From NCBI GenBank assembly GCA_002433675.1, contig DJIP01000174.1, positions 563-17,129 on the forward strand: a stretch of 16,567 nt of DNA. The letters run 5' to 3'. The position numbers and the translations under genes are program-made. This document shows positions 1-6,458 of this stretch, piece after piece. The notes beneath the pieces were generated by a model. That model was not told the DNA's origin. It worked only from the letters and a program-made list of their open reading frames with translations, and made no database searches. The DNA comes from Halomonas halophila (GTDB taxonomy: Bacteria; Pseudomonadota; Gammaproteobacteria; Pseudomonadales; Halomonadaceae). Each line of letters begins with the position of its first letter. The stretch's first letter is position 1.

Positions 1-42
1 GGCATGGCGGGCCCCGAGGGAGGTGGCGGGTTTGATGTTCAT
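1..42 (-). CDS. Possible 5' end of a gene leaving the window (partial, unidentified)
   Basis: On the minus strand, beyond the stop of the antiporter gene, an ATG at 42-40 opens a frame that stays open to the window edge and reads MNIKPATSLGARHA. Fourteen codons are too few to recognise a family, and the upstream sequence has only a weak Shine-Dalgarno-like GGAT. The gene would lie about 40 bp downstream of the antiporter on the same strand. It may equally be a chance opening. The call rests only on position and an open frame. Confidence 0.2.
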   Translation of the reverse strand, partial: MNIKPATSLGARHA

Positions 43-83
43 CGTGGCCGCGATCCAGCGGTGACGCAGGCCCTGGTGGAATG

Positions 84-1538
84 TCAAGCCCCCGAGGCGG
101 AGCCGGCCGGCTGGCGTTCATCTCGCCCATGGCCCAGGGTCAGGCCGGTGAGCACATACAGTAGCGAGAAGGCGATGGCGCCGTAACAAAGGATGGCGTA
201 GACGAAGAAGTCGGCGGTGGCGACCCCCAGGGTGGCGGCGGTGAAGGCTCCGGTGACGCCCCAGGGCACCAGCGGCGACAGCGTGGTGCCGGTGTCTTCG
301 AGGATGCGTGACAGGTTCTTGGTCGGGCTGCCGCTGCTGGCGACCAGCGGGCGCAAGAGAGGGCCGAGCAACGAGAAGGTCACGTAGTAGCTGCCGGTCA
401 GCAGGAAGGCCAAGCTATGCAGCGCCATGGAGCCACCAAGCACCTGGCGGCGTCCGGCGTGGCGTCGGGCCAGGTAGGCGATGGCGGCGTCCAGGGTGCC
501 GGCACTCTTGAACGGTGCGCCCAGCACGGCGGCGGCGATCAGTACCGCCACAGTGGACATCATGCCCTGCAGGCCGCCTCGGGACAGCATCTTGTCGACC
601 ATGGCGACCTCGGTATCGGCGACGAAACCTGCGTTCATGGCGGAACCGATCTCGGAAAGGCTCGCGCCCTGCAGCACCACCGCGATCAGCGCCGCGCTGA
701 CGATGCCAAGCATAAAGGCGGGCAGCACCGGCTTCTTGGCCAGGATGCAGCCGAACACCACCAGCGGTGGCAACAGGGTCAGCAGATTGTCGCTGAAGGT
801 GGCGGCCAGGGTGTCGATGATGGCCTGGGTCTGGGTCGACATGCCGTCACCGGCGAGCGTCGCCCCGGAGGCGGCCACGCCGCTGCCGAGCCAGGCGTAG
901 ACCGCCAGGGCGATCAAGTAGGCCGGCAGGGTCGAATACAGCATATGGCGGATGTGGGTGATGATGTTGACCTCGCACACCGCCGAGGCCATTACCGTGG
1001 TATCCGACAGCGGCGACAGCTTGTCGCCGAAGAAGGTGCCGGTGACGATGGCGCCGGCGGCGTAGGCCGGGGGGATGCCGAGTCCCAGCGCGACCCCCAT
1101 CAGCGCCACGCCAATGGTGCTGAGGGTGCCCCAGGAGGTCCCGGCCATCACCGACATCAGCGAGCATGACAGGCAGGCCACGACCAGAAAGAGCCCCGGC
1201 GTGAGCGACTCGAGGCCCAGGGTGACCATGGCAGGAATGGTGCCGGAGAGCATCCATACCCCCACCATCATGCCAACGCTCATCAGGATCAGGATGGGCA
1301 CCAGCATGGCCTGGATGCCCTTGAGCAGATCACTTTCCAGGCGGGACCAGGCGATACCCCAGGCCAGGCATAGCGTCATGGCGATGGCGCCGGCGACGAT
1401 CAGCGCCACCGCGGTGGGAATGCCAAGGCCCATGATGCCGACCAGCAGGCTGCCGATGGCGGCGATGAGCAGAATCAGATGGCGAGGGCCAGAGAGCGAG
1501 ACAGCGAGCGCTGTCGGAGGGGGAGCGTCTTGGGACAT
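84..1538 (-). CDS. nhaC: NhaC-family Na+/H+ antiporter (possible organic-acid exchanger)
   Basis: This is a 484-residue inner-membrane protein, about the usual length for the NhaC family, with roughly a dozen hydrophobic segments. The family signature is clear: GTSWGTLSTIG at residues 133-143, followed by GTFFGDKLSPLSDTT at 167-181, with a second related element LEDTGTTLSPLVPWG at 413-427. These are the polar, helix-breaking regions expected to form the ion path in the two internal repeats. Known members exchange Na+ for H+, and some exchange malate for lactate or carry other organic acids, so cation specificity is assumed rather than shown. The start ATG at 1538 has only a weak GGA-like Shine-Dalgarno site. 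The gene is divergent from a GntR regulator across a repeat-rich gap and lies beside a carboxylate catabolic cluster, which makes a metabolite-linked role possible. The hydrophilic C-terminus (from about residue 470) is short and unremarkable. Confidence 0.88.
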   Translation of the reverse strand: MSQDAPPPTALAVSLSGPRHLILLIAAIGSLLVGIMGLGIPTAVALIVAGAIAMTLCLAWGIAWSRLESDLLKGIQAMLVPILILMSVGMMVGVWMLSGTIPAMVTLGLESLTPGLFLVVACLSCSLMSVMAGTSWGTLSTIGVALMGVALGLGIPPAYAAGAIVTGTFFGDKLSPLSDTTVMASAVCEVNIITHIRHMLYSTLPAYLIALAVYAWLGSGVAASGATLAGDGMSTQTQAIIDTLAATFSDNLLTLLPPLVVFGCILAKKPVLPAFMLGIVSAALIAVVLQGASLSEIGSAMNAGFVADTEVAMVDKMLSRGGLQGMMSTVAVLIAAAVLGAPFKSAGTLDAAIAYLARRHAGRRQVLGGSMALHSLAFLLTGSYYVTFSLLGPLLRPLVASSGSPTKNLSRILEDTGTTLSPLVPWGVTGAFTAATLGVATADFFVYAILCYGAIAFSLLYVLTGLTLGHGRDERQPAGSASGA

Positions 1539-1582
1539 GGGCGTGTTCCGCAGGTGTTGTTGTGGTGAAGGGGGCAGGCATC

Positions 1583-1600
1583 GCCCTGTAGGGACAGGGC
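1583..1600. repeat. Inverted repeat (hairpin) in the antiporter leader
   Basis: GCCCTGT at 1583-1589 pairs with ACAGGGC at 1594-1600 around a 4-nt AGGG loop. It lies about 45-60 nt upstream of the antiporter start, in its probable 5' untranslated region. There is no T-tract on the minus strand, so it is not a standard intrinsic terminator. On the plus strand it is followed only by TTTC. Confidence 0.5.
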
Positions 1601-1630
1601 TTTCTGTGTCGGGGGATTTCTGTGTCAGGG
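1601..1630. repeat. Tandem 14-bp direct repeat TTTCTGTGTC(G/A)GGG
   Basis: TTTCTGTGTCGGGG at 1601-1614 recurs as TTTCTGTGTCAGGG at 1617-1630, one mismatch, 16-bp period. It directly adjoins the hairpin at 1583-1600. It could be a protein-binding pair or the trace of a small duplication. Confidence 0.6.
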
Positions 1631-1636
1631 CCTGTT

Positions 1637-1692
1637 TTGTCAGAGATATCGACCCTTGTGGAAGAAATATCTCGATCGTTGTAAGAAATATC
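1637..1692. promoter_or_regulatory. Three direct repeats TTGT-(N0-2)-AGARATATC, probable operator array
   Basis: TTGT followed by an A/G-rich stretch ending in ATATC occurs at 1637-1650, 1656-1671 and 1679-1692. The ATATC cores start at 1646, 1667 and 1688, so the spacing is exactly 21 bp twice, about two helical turns, placing them on one face of the DNA. A fourth ATATC starts at 1707, 19 bp on, inside the palindrome at 1706-1717. The array lies just upstream of the GntR gene, whose product is the obvious candidate ligand, though the direct-repeat geometry is unusual for GntR dimers. Confidence 0.55.
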
Positions 1693-1705
1693 GTCTACAG
1701 TAGTT

Positions 1706-1717
1706 AATATCGATATT
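1706..1717. promoter_or_regulatory. Perfect 12-bp palindrome AATATCGATATT
   Basis: AATATCGATATT is its own reverse complement and is followed by an AT-rich tract (TTTTTAAAAACTAT). It lies 80 bp before the ATG of the GntR regulator. A dimeric regulator site overlapping or adjoining the promoter is the likely role. AT-rich palindromes can arise by chance, but this one continues the phased ATATC series. Confidence 0.45.
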
Positions 1718-1796
1718 TTTTAAAAACTATGGCCCAGCGCTTGGCGAACGTCAATTGCCGACGTACTCTGCAAGCCTGTTATTTGCGAGTGTTGTC

Positions 1797-2474
1797 ATGA
1801 TCAATTCCCAACCAGCCGAGATGGCGGCGAGCGGCGAGACGGCGGCAAGCCAGGTGTTCAGTGCGCTGAAGCAGGACCTGATCCGAGGGCGTTTTGCGGC
1901 GGGGGAGAAGCTCGCCATCAGCGCGCTGAAAGAGCGCTACGAGGTGGGGCTGAGCCCGCTGCGTGAAGCGCTCAACCGGCTGGCCGCCTACGGCCTGCTG
2001 GAGCAGCACAATCAGCGTGGCTTCCGGGTGCCGCCGCTGTCGGCGGAAGAACTCGAGGATATCTCGCGGCTACGCATGCAGCTGGAATGCATGGCGCTGA
2101 CCCAGGCCTTCCAGGAGGGTGACGCCGAGTGGGAGTCGCAGTTGCTGGCCGCCAGTCATCGTCTGTCGCGGGCCAACAAGGCCCAGGGCGAGATCGAACA
2201 GTGGGAGCAGGCCCACCAGCGTTTTCACCGCACCCTGCTGGCGCCCTGTGGTTCGCACTGGCTGTTGCGCTTCATCGAGCAGTTGCACGATCAGTTCGAT
2301 CGCTATCGTCGTCTGGCCCCGGGCAACCCGGAGATTCGTGACCGCCTCGATGCCCAGCACGGTGAGCTGGTCGAGCTGGCGCTGGACCGGCGTATCCACG
2401 ATGCCCGCTACCTCCTCGAAGATCATATCCGTCAGTCCTGGGAGGTCGCCAAGGGCGCCTGCGAGCAAGGCTGA
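1797..2474 (+). CDS. GntR-family transcriptional regulator, FCD (FadR/CsiR-like) subgroup
   Basis: This 225-residue cytoplasmic regulator has an N-terminal winged helix-turn-helix (about residues 15-80, including the typical LSPLREALNRLAAYGLL recognition region) and an all-helical FCD ligand domain (about 86-215). Conserved FCD metal/ligand positions are visible as H144 in the QRFH segment, H188 in DAQHGE and H210 in LLEDH. FCD proteins usually sense small carboxylates or sugar acids, often through a bound metal. I chose the ATG at 1797; a TTG at 1755 would add 14 residues without a known domain. Neither has a strong Shine-Dalgarno site. It is divergent from the NhaC antiporter and probably controls it and itself. 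It converges on a second FCD regulator. A degenerate copy of its own 3' end lies just downstream. Confidence 0.87.
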   Translation: MINSQPAEMAASGETAASQVFSALKQDLIRGRFAAGEKLAISALKERYEVGLSPLREALNRLAAYGLLEQHNQRGFRVPPLSAEELEDISRLRMQLECMALTQAFQEGDAEWESQLLAASHRLSRANKAQGEIEQWEQAHQRFHRTLLAPCGSHWLLRFIEQLHDQFDRYRRLAPGNPEIRDRLDAQHGELVELALDRRIHDARYLLEDHIRQSWEVAKGACEQG

Positions 2475-2501
2475 CATCTTGCTGACGGTCTGGCCTGTCG
2501 G

Positions 2502-2556
2502 CTGCTGGAAGACGCTAGTGGCGCGTCAGTTCCGGAAGGTCGCCAGGGGCGCCTGC
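2502..2556 (+). pseudogene. Degenerate duplicate of the GntR gene 3' end
   Basis: Bases 2524-2556 match 2430-2462, the last codons of the upstream GntR gene, at 29 of 33 positions; all four differences are transitions. Read in the same phase, the remnant gives RQFRKVARGAC against RQSWEVAKGAC in the gene. Just before it, 2502-2513 (CTG CTG GAA GAC) matches 2412-2423 (CTC CTC GAA GAT), both reading LLED. The spacer between the two blocks is 10 nt rather than 6, so the copy is frameshifted. All four substitutions in the longer block change the amino acid, as expected for an unselected remnant. It is probably left from a tandem duplication or from loss of a paralogous regulator. Confidence 0.6.
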
Positions 2557-2584
2557 AAGGGACGCCTGCGACGGATGTCAGCGC

Positions 2585-3277
2585 CTAGCGATTGGAAGGA
2601 TGCAGCTCGAGGTAGCGATTCTTGGAGGGCAGCAGGTGCTGGCGGCATAGCTCGCGCAGTGCGTGGCGGTCCTGCTGTCGGATCGCCTCGATCATCGCCT
2701 GATGCTCGTGGCGCGCCCGGGACAGGCTGTGGCTGTCGGCGATGGCGATAAAGCGAATGCCGTGGGCCTTCTGGGCGAACTCGTTGATGGTCTCGTAGAG
2801 GTAGGGATTGCCGGTCGCCGCGAACAGGGTGCGGTGGAAGGCGATATTGAGGTGAAACACCCGTCTCAGGTCGTGGGCGTCCACGGCGGCACTGTAACGC
2901 CGATGGACGTCCTCGAGCTCGCTCAGCCACTGCTCCGGCGCCGGCAGCGGCAGGGCGTCGACGCCGGCGAGTTCGAGAATCTCACGCATGGCGTAGAGCT
3001 GCTCGACCTCTTCGGGCGTGTAGGCCTTGACGAAGGCGCCGCGGTTTTTGATGCGTTCGACCAGACCGATGCTCTCGAGCTGGAACAGCGCCTGGCGCAC
3101 CACATGGCGCTTGCAGTCGAAGCGCTCGATCAGGTCTTCCTCGACCAGTCGCTCCCTGGGGTGCAGACGCCCCAGCACAATGTCCTCCTCGACACTGCCG
3201 ACGATGTCCTCCGCCACGCTGGTGGCGCTGGGACGACTGGCGCTGTTGGAAGGGTCCTGCACGCTGACCTGGCTCAT
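2585..3277 (-). CDS. GntR-family transcriptional regulator, FCD subgroup (second copy)
   Basis: This 230-residue regulator has a winged helix-turn-helix (about residues 20-86, with HVVRQALFQLESIGLVERI as recognition helix and wing) and an FCD domain (about 90-218). Candidate metal/ligand residues are H148 in NIAFHRTLF, H192 in HEHQAM and H214 in CRQHLL. It is clearly a different paralogue from the regulator at 1797-2474. The ATG at 3277 has a good Shine-Dalgarno site (AGAGGA, 6 nt upstream). It lies 107 bp downstream of the IlvD/Edd dehydratase on the same strand, so it may be co-transcribed with it, and it is the most plausible regulator of the dehydratase and the divergent transporter cluster. 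FCD regulators of this type usually repress sugar-acid genes until an intermediate binds; the effector here is unknown. Confidence 0.87.
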   Translation of the reverse strand: MSQVSVQDPSNSASRPSATSVAEDIVGSVEEDIVLGRLHPRERLVEEDLIERFDCKRHVVRQALFQLESIGLVERIKNRGAFVKAYTPEEVEQLYAMREILELAGVDALPLPAPEQWLSELEDVHRRYSAAVDAHDLRRVFHLNIAFHRTLFAATGNPYLYETINEFAQKAHGIRFIAIADSHSLSRARHEHQAMIEAIRQQDRHALRELCRQHLLPSKNRYLELHPSNR

Positions 3278-3308
3278 CTCGCATCCTCTGCGATCACGAT
3301 GGTGAAGC

Positions 3309-3331
3309 GGCGACGAGACGGTCCCGTCGCC
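3309..3331. repeat. Intergenic inverted repeat between dehydratase and GntR genes
   Basis: GGCGACG at 3309-3315 pairs with CGTCGCC at 3325-3331 around a 9-nt loop, in the 107-bp gap between two minus-strand genes. No T-tract follows on the minus strand, so it is more likely an RNA-stability or partial-termination element than a full terminator. Confidence 0.45.
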
Positions 3332-3384
3332 AACACCAGTCTATCAATAGCGCTCACTGCCTTCATCGGCCTGAATGACTTTCC

Positions 3385-5139
3385 TCACTCCTGGGTCGGT
3401 ACACGACAGTGGGGCTCGGGACGGCATACCTTGAAGTCACAGCCCTGGTCGGCCTGCAGGATCTGCTCCATGAACAGCCGACGATAGCCAAGCATCGGCG
3501 GCTGCTCACGCGCCGGGGCCGTGGTCTCCTGACGGCGGCTCTCCAGGGTCTGCTCGTCCACCTCCAGCGAGATGCGGTTGGCGGAGACGTCGAGTTCGAT
3601 GATGTCGCCGTCGCGCACCAGCCCCAGCGTTCCCCCCTCGGCGGCCTCCGGCGATACGTGCAGCACGATGGTGCCGGCGGCGGTGCCGCTCATGCGTCCG
3701 TCCGAGATGCGCACCATGTCCTTGACGCCCTGGGTGGCGAGCTTCTTCGGGATCGGAATGTACCCGGCTTCGGGCATGCCCGGGGCGCCCTTGGGGCCGA
3801 TGTTGGCCAGTACCAGGACGTCGTCGGCGTTGACGTCCAGGTCCGGATCGTCGATGCGCGTCGCCAGATCCTCCAGCGAATGAAAGACCACCGCGCGTCC
3901 GCGATGCTGCATCAGCTCCGCAGACGCCGCCGACTGCTTGATGATGGCGCCGGCCGGCGCCAGGTTGCCACGCAGCACGGCGATACCGCCCTGGGCGTAG
4001 ACGGGGCGGGAGCGTGGGCGCACCACCGGCTGCTCGACCAGATGCACCGCCGCGTCGATGTTCTCGCCCAGGGTGCGACCATTGATCGTCATGGTGTCCA
4101 GATGCAGCAGGGGCTTCAGCTCCCGCAGCAGCGTCGGCAGGCCGCCGGCGCGATGCAGATCCTCCATATAGCCCTCGCCGGAGGGCTTGAGGTCTACCAG
4201 CACCGGCGTCTCGCGGCTCATGCGATCGAAGGCGTCCAGGTCGATGTCGATGCCCAGACGACCGGCGATGGCGGTCAGGTGGATCAGACCGTTGGTCGAC
4301 CCACCCAGTGACAGCAGCACCCGCAGGGCATTTTCGAAGGCCTTGGGGGTCAGGATCTGGGAGGGCGTGACCCCGTCACGAGCCAGCCGCACCGCCTCGG
4401 TCCCGGACTGCTCGGCGATGCGCTGGCGGTCGGCGTAGACCGCCGGTGCGGTGGCGCTGTTGGGCAGCATGATGCCCAGGGTCTCGGCCAGGCAGGCCAT
4501 GGTGCTGGCGGTGCCCATCACCGAACAGGTACCTACTGTCGGCACCAGCTTGTCGTTCACCTCGCTGATCTCGGCGTCGTCGATGTCCTGGCCGCGGTAG
4601 GCCGCCCAGTAGCGACGGCAGTCGGTGCAGGCGCCGACTCGGGTGCCGCGATGGGAACCCGACAGCATGGGCCCGGTGACCAGCTGGACGGTGGGTATAT
4701 CGGCGCTGGCCGCCGCCATCAACTGGGCCGGCACCGTCTTGTCGCAGCCGCCGATCACTACCACCGCGTCCATCGGCTGGGCGCGGATCATCTCCTCGGT
4801 GTCCAGCGCCATCAGGTTTCTCAGGTACATGCTGGTGGGGTGGGCGAAGGACTCATGCAGCGTGATGGTGGGGAACTCCACCGGCAGCCCGCCGGCCAGC
4901 ATCACCCCTCGCTTCACGCTCTCGACCAGCCCCGGCACGTTGCCGTGACAGGCGTTGTAGCCGCTGTAGGTATTGGCGATGCCGATCACCGGCCGTGACA
5001 GCGCATCGTCGGTGTACCCCATGCCCTTGATGAACGCCTTGCGCAGAAACAGCGAAAAGTCGGCGTCACCGTAGTTGGTCAGGCGGTTGGACATGCCCCG
5101 GGTGACGTTGTTGTGGTTGTTGTCTGAGTCCTGGCTCAT
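3385..5139 (-). CDS. IlvD/Edd-family dehydratase, probably for a sugar acid
   Basis: This 584-residue enzyme belongs to the Fe-S IlvD/Edd family, which removes water from 2,3-dihydroxy acids to give 2-keto-3-deoxy acids. The three cluster cysteines are visible: C64 in NACHGNVPG, C132 in GGCDKTVP and C205 in GTCSVMGTAS. K134, next to C132, is the usual Mg2+-binding (often carbamylated) lysine position. Length fits the family (about 570-620). Its place beside a carboxylate transporter and an aldolase-like gene, rather than ilv genes, points to an aldonate/aldarate-type substrate instead of branched-chain amino acid synthesis. The chosen ATG has AGGA 7 nt upstream. A second ATG at codon 16 (MSNRLTNYG) is possible, because the first 15 residues are low-complexity (DSDNNHNN) and may not be part of the fold. 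It is divergent from tctC and may share regulation with the GntR gene downstream. Confidence 0.88.
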   Translation of the reverse strand: MSQDSDNNHNNVTRGMSNRLTNYGDADFSLFLRKAFIKGMGYTDDALSRPVIGIANTYSGYNACHGNVPGLVESVKRGVMLAGGLPVEFPTITLHESFAHPTSMYLRNLMALDTEEMIRAQPMDAVVVIGGCDKTVPAQLMAAASADIPTVQLVTGPMLSGSHRGTRVGACTDCRRYWAAYRGQDIDDAEISEVNDKLVPTVGTCSVMGTASTMACLAETLGIMLPNSATAPAVYADRQRIAEQSGTEAVRLARDGVTPSQILTPKAFENALRVLLSLGGSTNGLIHLTAIAGRLGIDIDLDAFDRMSRETPVLVDLKPSGEGYMEDLHRAGGLPTLLRELKPLLHLDTMTINGRTLGENIDAAVHLVEQPVVRPRSRPVYAQGGIAVLRGNLAPAGAIIKQSAASAELMQHRGRAVVFHSLEDLATRIDDPDLDVNADDVLVLANIGPKGAPGMPEAGYIPIPKKLATQGVKDMVRISDGRMSGTAAGTIVLHVSPEAAEGGTLGLVRDGDIIELDVSANRISLEVDEQTLESRRQETTAPAREQPPMLGYRRLFMEQILQADQGCDFKVCRPEPHCRVPTQE

Positions 5140-5216
5140 CGATCGGTCCTCGTATCTTTAGCGCTGGCGCCGAACAGCCCCTTGGTGGGAGGGCGTTGCG
5201 TCGTGGTTCGCTAGCT

Positions 5217-5245
5217 AGGTTAGGACGAGAAAAGATGGTTAACAA
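5217..5245 (-). promoter_or_regulatory. Candidate promoter for the dehydratase gene
   Basis: Read on the minus strand, TTGTTA (5245-5240) and TAACCT (5222-5217) are separated by exactly 17 bp, matching a weak sigma-70 promoter about 80 bp upstream of the dehydratase start. The -35 box overlaps TGGTTAACAA at 5236-5245, which has the TNGT...ACNA pattern seen in FadR-type GntR operators but with a shorter spacer. Both elements are pattern matches only. Confidence 0.3.
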
Positions 5246-5250
5246 GATTA

Positions 5251-5280
5251 TTGACAATTTTATTGGCGACCGACTACGTT
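5251..5280 (+). promoter_or_regulatory. Candidate promoter for the tct cluster
   Basis: A perfect -35 box TTGACA lies at 5251-5256, with TACGTT at 5275-5280 as a weak -10 after 18 bp. The box is embedded in ATTGACAAT (5250-5258), a 4-1-4 inverted repeat in the only AT-rich patch of the 290-bp divergent gap. Transcription from here would give a 5' leader of about 140 nt. Confidence 0.45.
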
Positions 5281-5349
5281 GAATCTGGCAGTCACGACGT
5301 GCCCGGCGCCTTCGCCCCGACCCAGCGCCCGACAACAGCGCCTGACCAG

Positions 5350-5368
5350 GGGCGCGATGACCGCGCCC
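5350..5368 (+). repeat. Hairpin in the tctC leader
   Basis: GGGCGCG at 5350-5356 pairs perfectly with CGCGCCC at 5362-5368 around ATGAC. It sits in the presumed 5' leader, 60 nt before the tctC start, without a T-tract. It is followed by an unstructured CAAC-rich stretch (5385-5418) leading to the ribosome-binding site. Confidence 0.5.
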
Positions 5369-5429
5369 GTCGCACGTTCCAGTGCAAGACAACGATAAAG
5401 ACAACGACAACCGCACAAGAGGTGCAGCC

Positions 5430-6401
5430 ATGAAACACCGTGGAGCTTACGCCGCCATCCTTCTGTCGACCCTGCTTTTGCCCGGCGCCGCCATGGCGGA
5501 GTATTCCGCTGGCGACGAGATCAAGGTGCTGCAGGGGTTCAAGGCCGGCGGGGGCAGTGACGCCCTGGCCCAGCTGACCCAGCCGTTCCTGCGCGAGTCG
5601 CTGGGGGTGGACTTCGTCAACGAGTACCTGCCGGGGGCCACCGGTGCCATCGCCTGGACCCGACTGGCCAAGCAGACCGAGGCCGACGGCACCACCATCA
5701 GCATCACCAATACGCCGATGCTGATGACCAACTACATCATGAACGACACCATCACCTATTCGGTGGACGAGCTGACCCCGATCGCCAACGTGGTGACCGA
5801 CCCGGGCATCATCGTGGTCCCGGCGGAGAGTCCCTACGAGACGGTAGAGGAATTCCTGGCCGCCGCCGAGGAGAACCCGGGCACCATCACCGTGGGCAAT
5901 TCCGGCGTGGGTGGTGACGACTTCTTCTCCACCATCCTGATCGAGCAGGCCTCGGGCATCAGCTTCCAGAAGGTGCCGTTCCAGGGTGACGGGCCTTCGG
6001 CCACCGCCGCCATGGGCGGGCAGATCGACGCCAGCTTCAACAACCTGGGCAATGTCTACGGGCACATTCAGTCCGGCAGCCTGAGGCCGCTGGCGGTGTT
6101 TGCCCGCGAGCGTCTGTCGATGCTGCCCGACGTGCCGACGCTGAGCGAGAAGGGCATCGAGGTGGTGGCCGGTTCCTCACGCGGCTACAGCGCACCGGCA
6201 GGCATCCCCGAGGAGGCTCGCCAGCAGCTGATCGACGCCTTCGAGGCGCTCAAGACCAACGAGGAGTTCAAGAAGGTCGCCGAGGAGCGGGCCATGAACC
6301 TCGATATCCAGACCGGCGACGACTATCGCCAGATGATCGAGGACATGGAAGGCCAGTTCGAGGAGATCTGGGCCAGCGTCAAGGACGAGATCAACGGTTG
6401 A
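5430..6401 (+). CDS. tctC: TctC-family periplasmic solute-binding protein of a tripartite tricarboxylate transporter
   Basis: This 323-residue exported protein captures the carboxylate substrate for the TctAB membrane complex. It begins with a clear Sec signal peptide (MKHRG, then a hydrophobic run to AMA at residue 23, with EYS as probable mature start). The mature protein has the Bug/TctC features: a GFKAGGGSD loop near the start, the LPGATGAIAWTRLA loop, and an acidic composition with a charged C-terminus. The length matches the family. I chose the ATG at 5430 because AGAGGTG lies just upstream and the signal peptide begins there; a GTG at 5382 would add a hydrophilic DNDKDNDN leader. It is first in the seven-gene cluster, and a very stable hairpin follows its stop, which would favour higher expression of this gene than the membrane genes. 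The ligand cannot be read from sequence; known family ligands include citrate, other dicarboxylates and aromatic acids. Confidence 0.92.
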   Translation: MKHRGAYAAILLSTLLLPGAAMAEYSAGDEIKVLQGFKAGGGSDALAQLTQPFLRESLGVDFVNEYLPGATGAIAWTRLAKQTEADGTTISITNTPMLMTNYIMNDTITYSVDELTPIANVVTDPGIIVVPAESPYETVEEFLAAAEENPGTITVGNSGVGGDDFFSTILIEQASGISFQKVPFQGDGPSATAAMGGQIDASFNNLGNVYGHIQSGSLRPLAVFARERLSMLPDVPTLSEKGIEVVAGSSRGYSAPAGIPEEARQQLIDAFEALKTNEEFKKVAEERAMNLDIQTGDDYRQMIEDMEGQFEEIWASVKDEING

Positions 6402-6402
6402 T

Positions 6403-6444
6403 CGGTGCGCTTGCCGACGGGTCTGGCCCGTCGGCAAGCGACCG
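6403..6444 (+). repeat. Strong intercistronic hairpin after tctC
   Basis: CGCTTGCCGACGGG at 6408-6421 pairs perfectly with its complement at 6427-6440 (14 bp) around a 5-nt TCTGG loop. CGGT (6403-6406) and ACCG (6441-6444) extend the stem with one bulged G. It starts 2 nt after the tctC stop and ends directly at the tctB Shine-Dalgarno. No T-tract follows. The known use of such elements is 3'-end protection of the upstream mRNA and lower expression of the following genes. Confidence 0.85.
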
Positions 6445-6458
6445 AGGGAGTCATACTG

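Larger units (their letters stand above)
1539..1796. promoter_or_regulatory. Divergent regulatory region between the antiporter and GntR genes
   Basis: These 258 bp contain no gene. The antiporter-proximal half is GC-rich, with a hairpin and a short direct repeat. The half nearest the regulator is AT-rich and holds three TTGT...ATATC direct repeats and a perfect 12-bp palindrome (each listed separately). Both promoters probably lie here, but I could not fix a convincing -35/-10 pair in either direction. Divergent FCD-GntR regulators commonly control themselves and the neighbouring gene from such a region. Confidence 0.6.

Noticed and set aside
417..1169. Long plus-strand open frame (250 codons) over the antiporter gene
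   Set aside because: It is antisense to the NhaC gene, rich in Gly/His/Gln/Arg as expected for a GC-rich shadow frame, and resembles no family.
3409..4311. 300-codon plus-strand frame inside the dehydratase gene
   Set aside because: The composition is that of an antisense shadow; the minus-strand frame has intact IlvD/Edd cysteine motifs.
3385..5139. Branched-chain amino acid biosynthesis ilvD
   Set aside because: The overall family fits, but the gene is linked to a carboxylate transporter and GntR regulator and no ilv gene is nearby; a sugar-acid dehydratase is more likely.
6403..6444. Intrinsic terminator after tctC
   Set aside because: The stem is strong but no T-tract follows, and tctB and tctA belong to the same transporter; a stability or attenuation role fits better.
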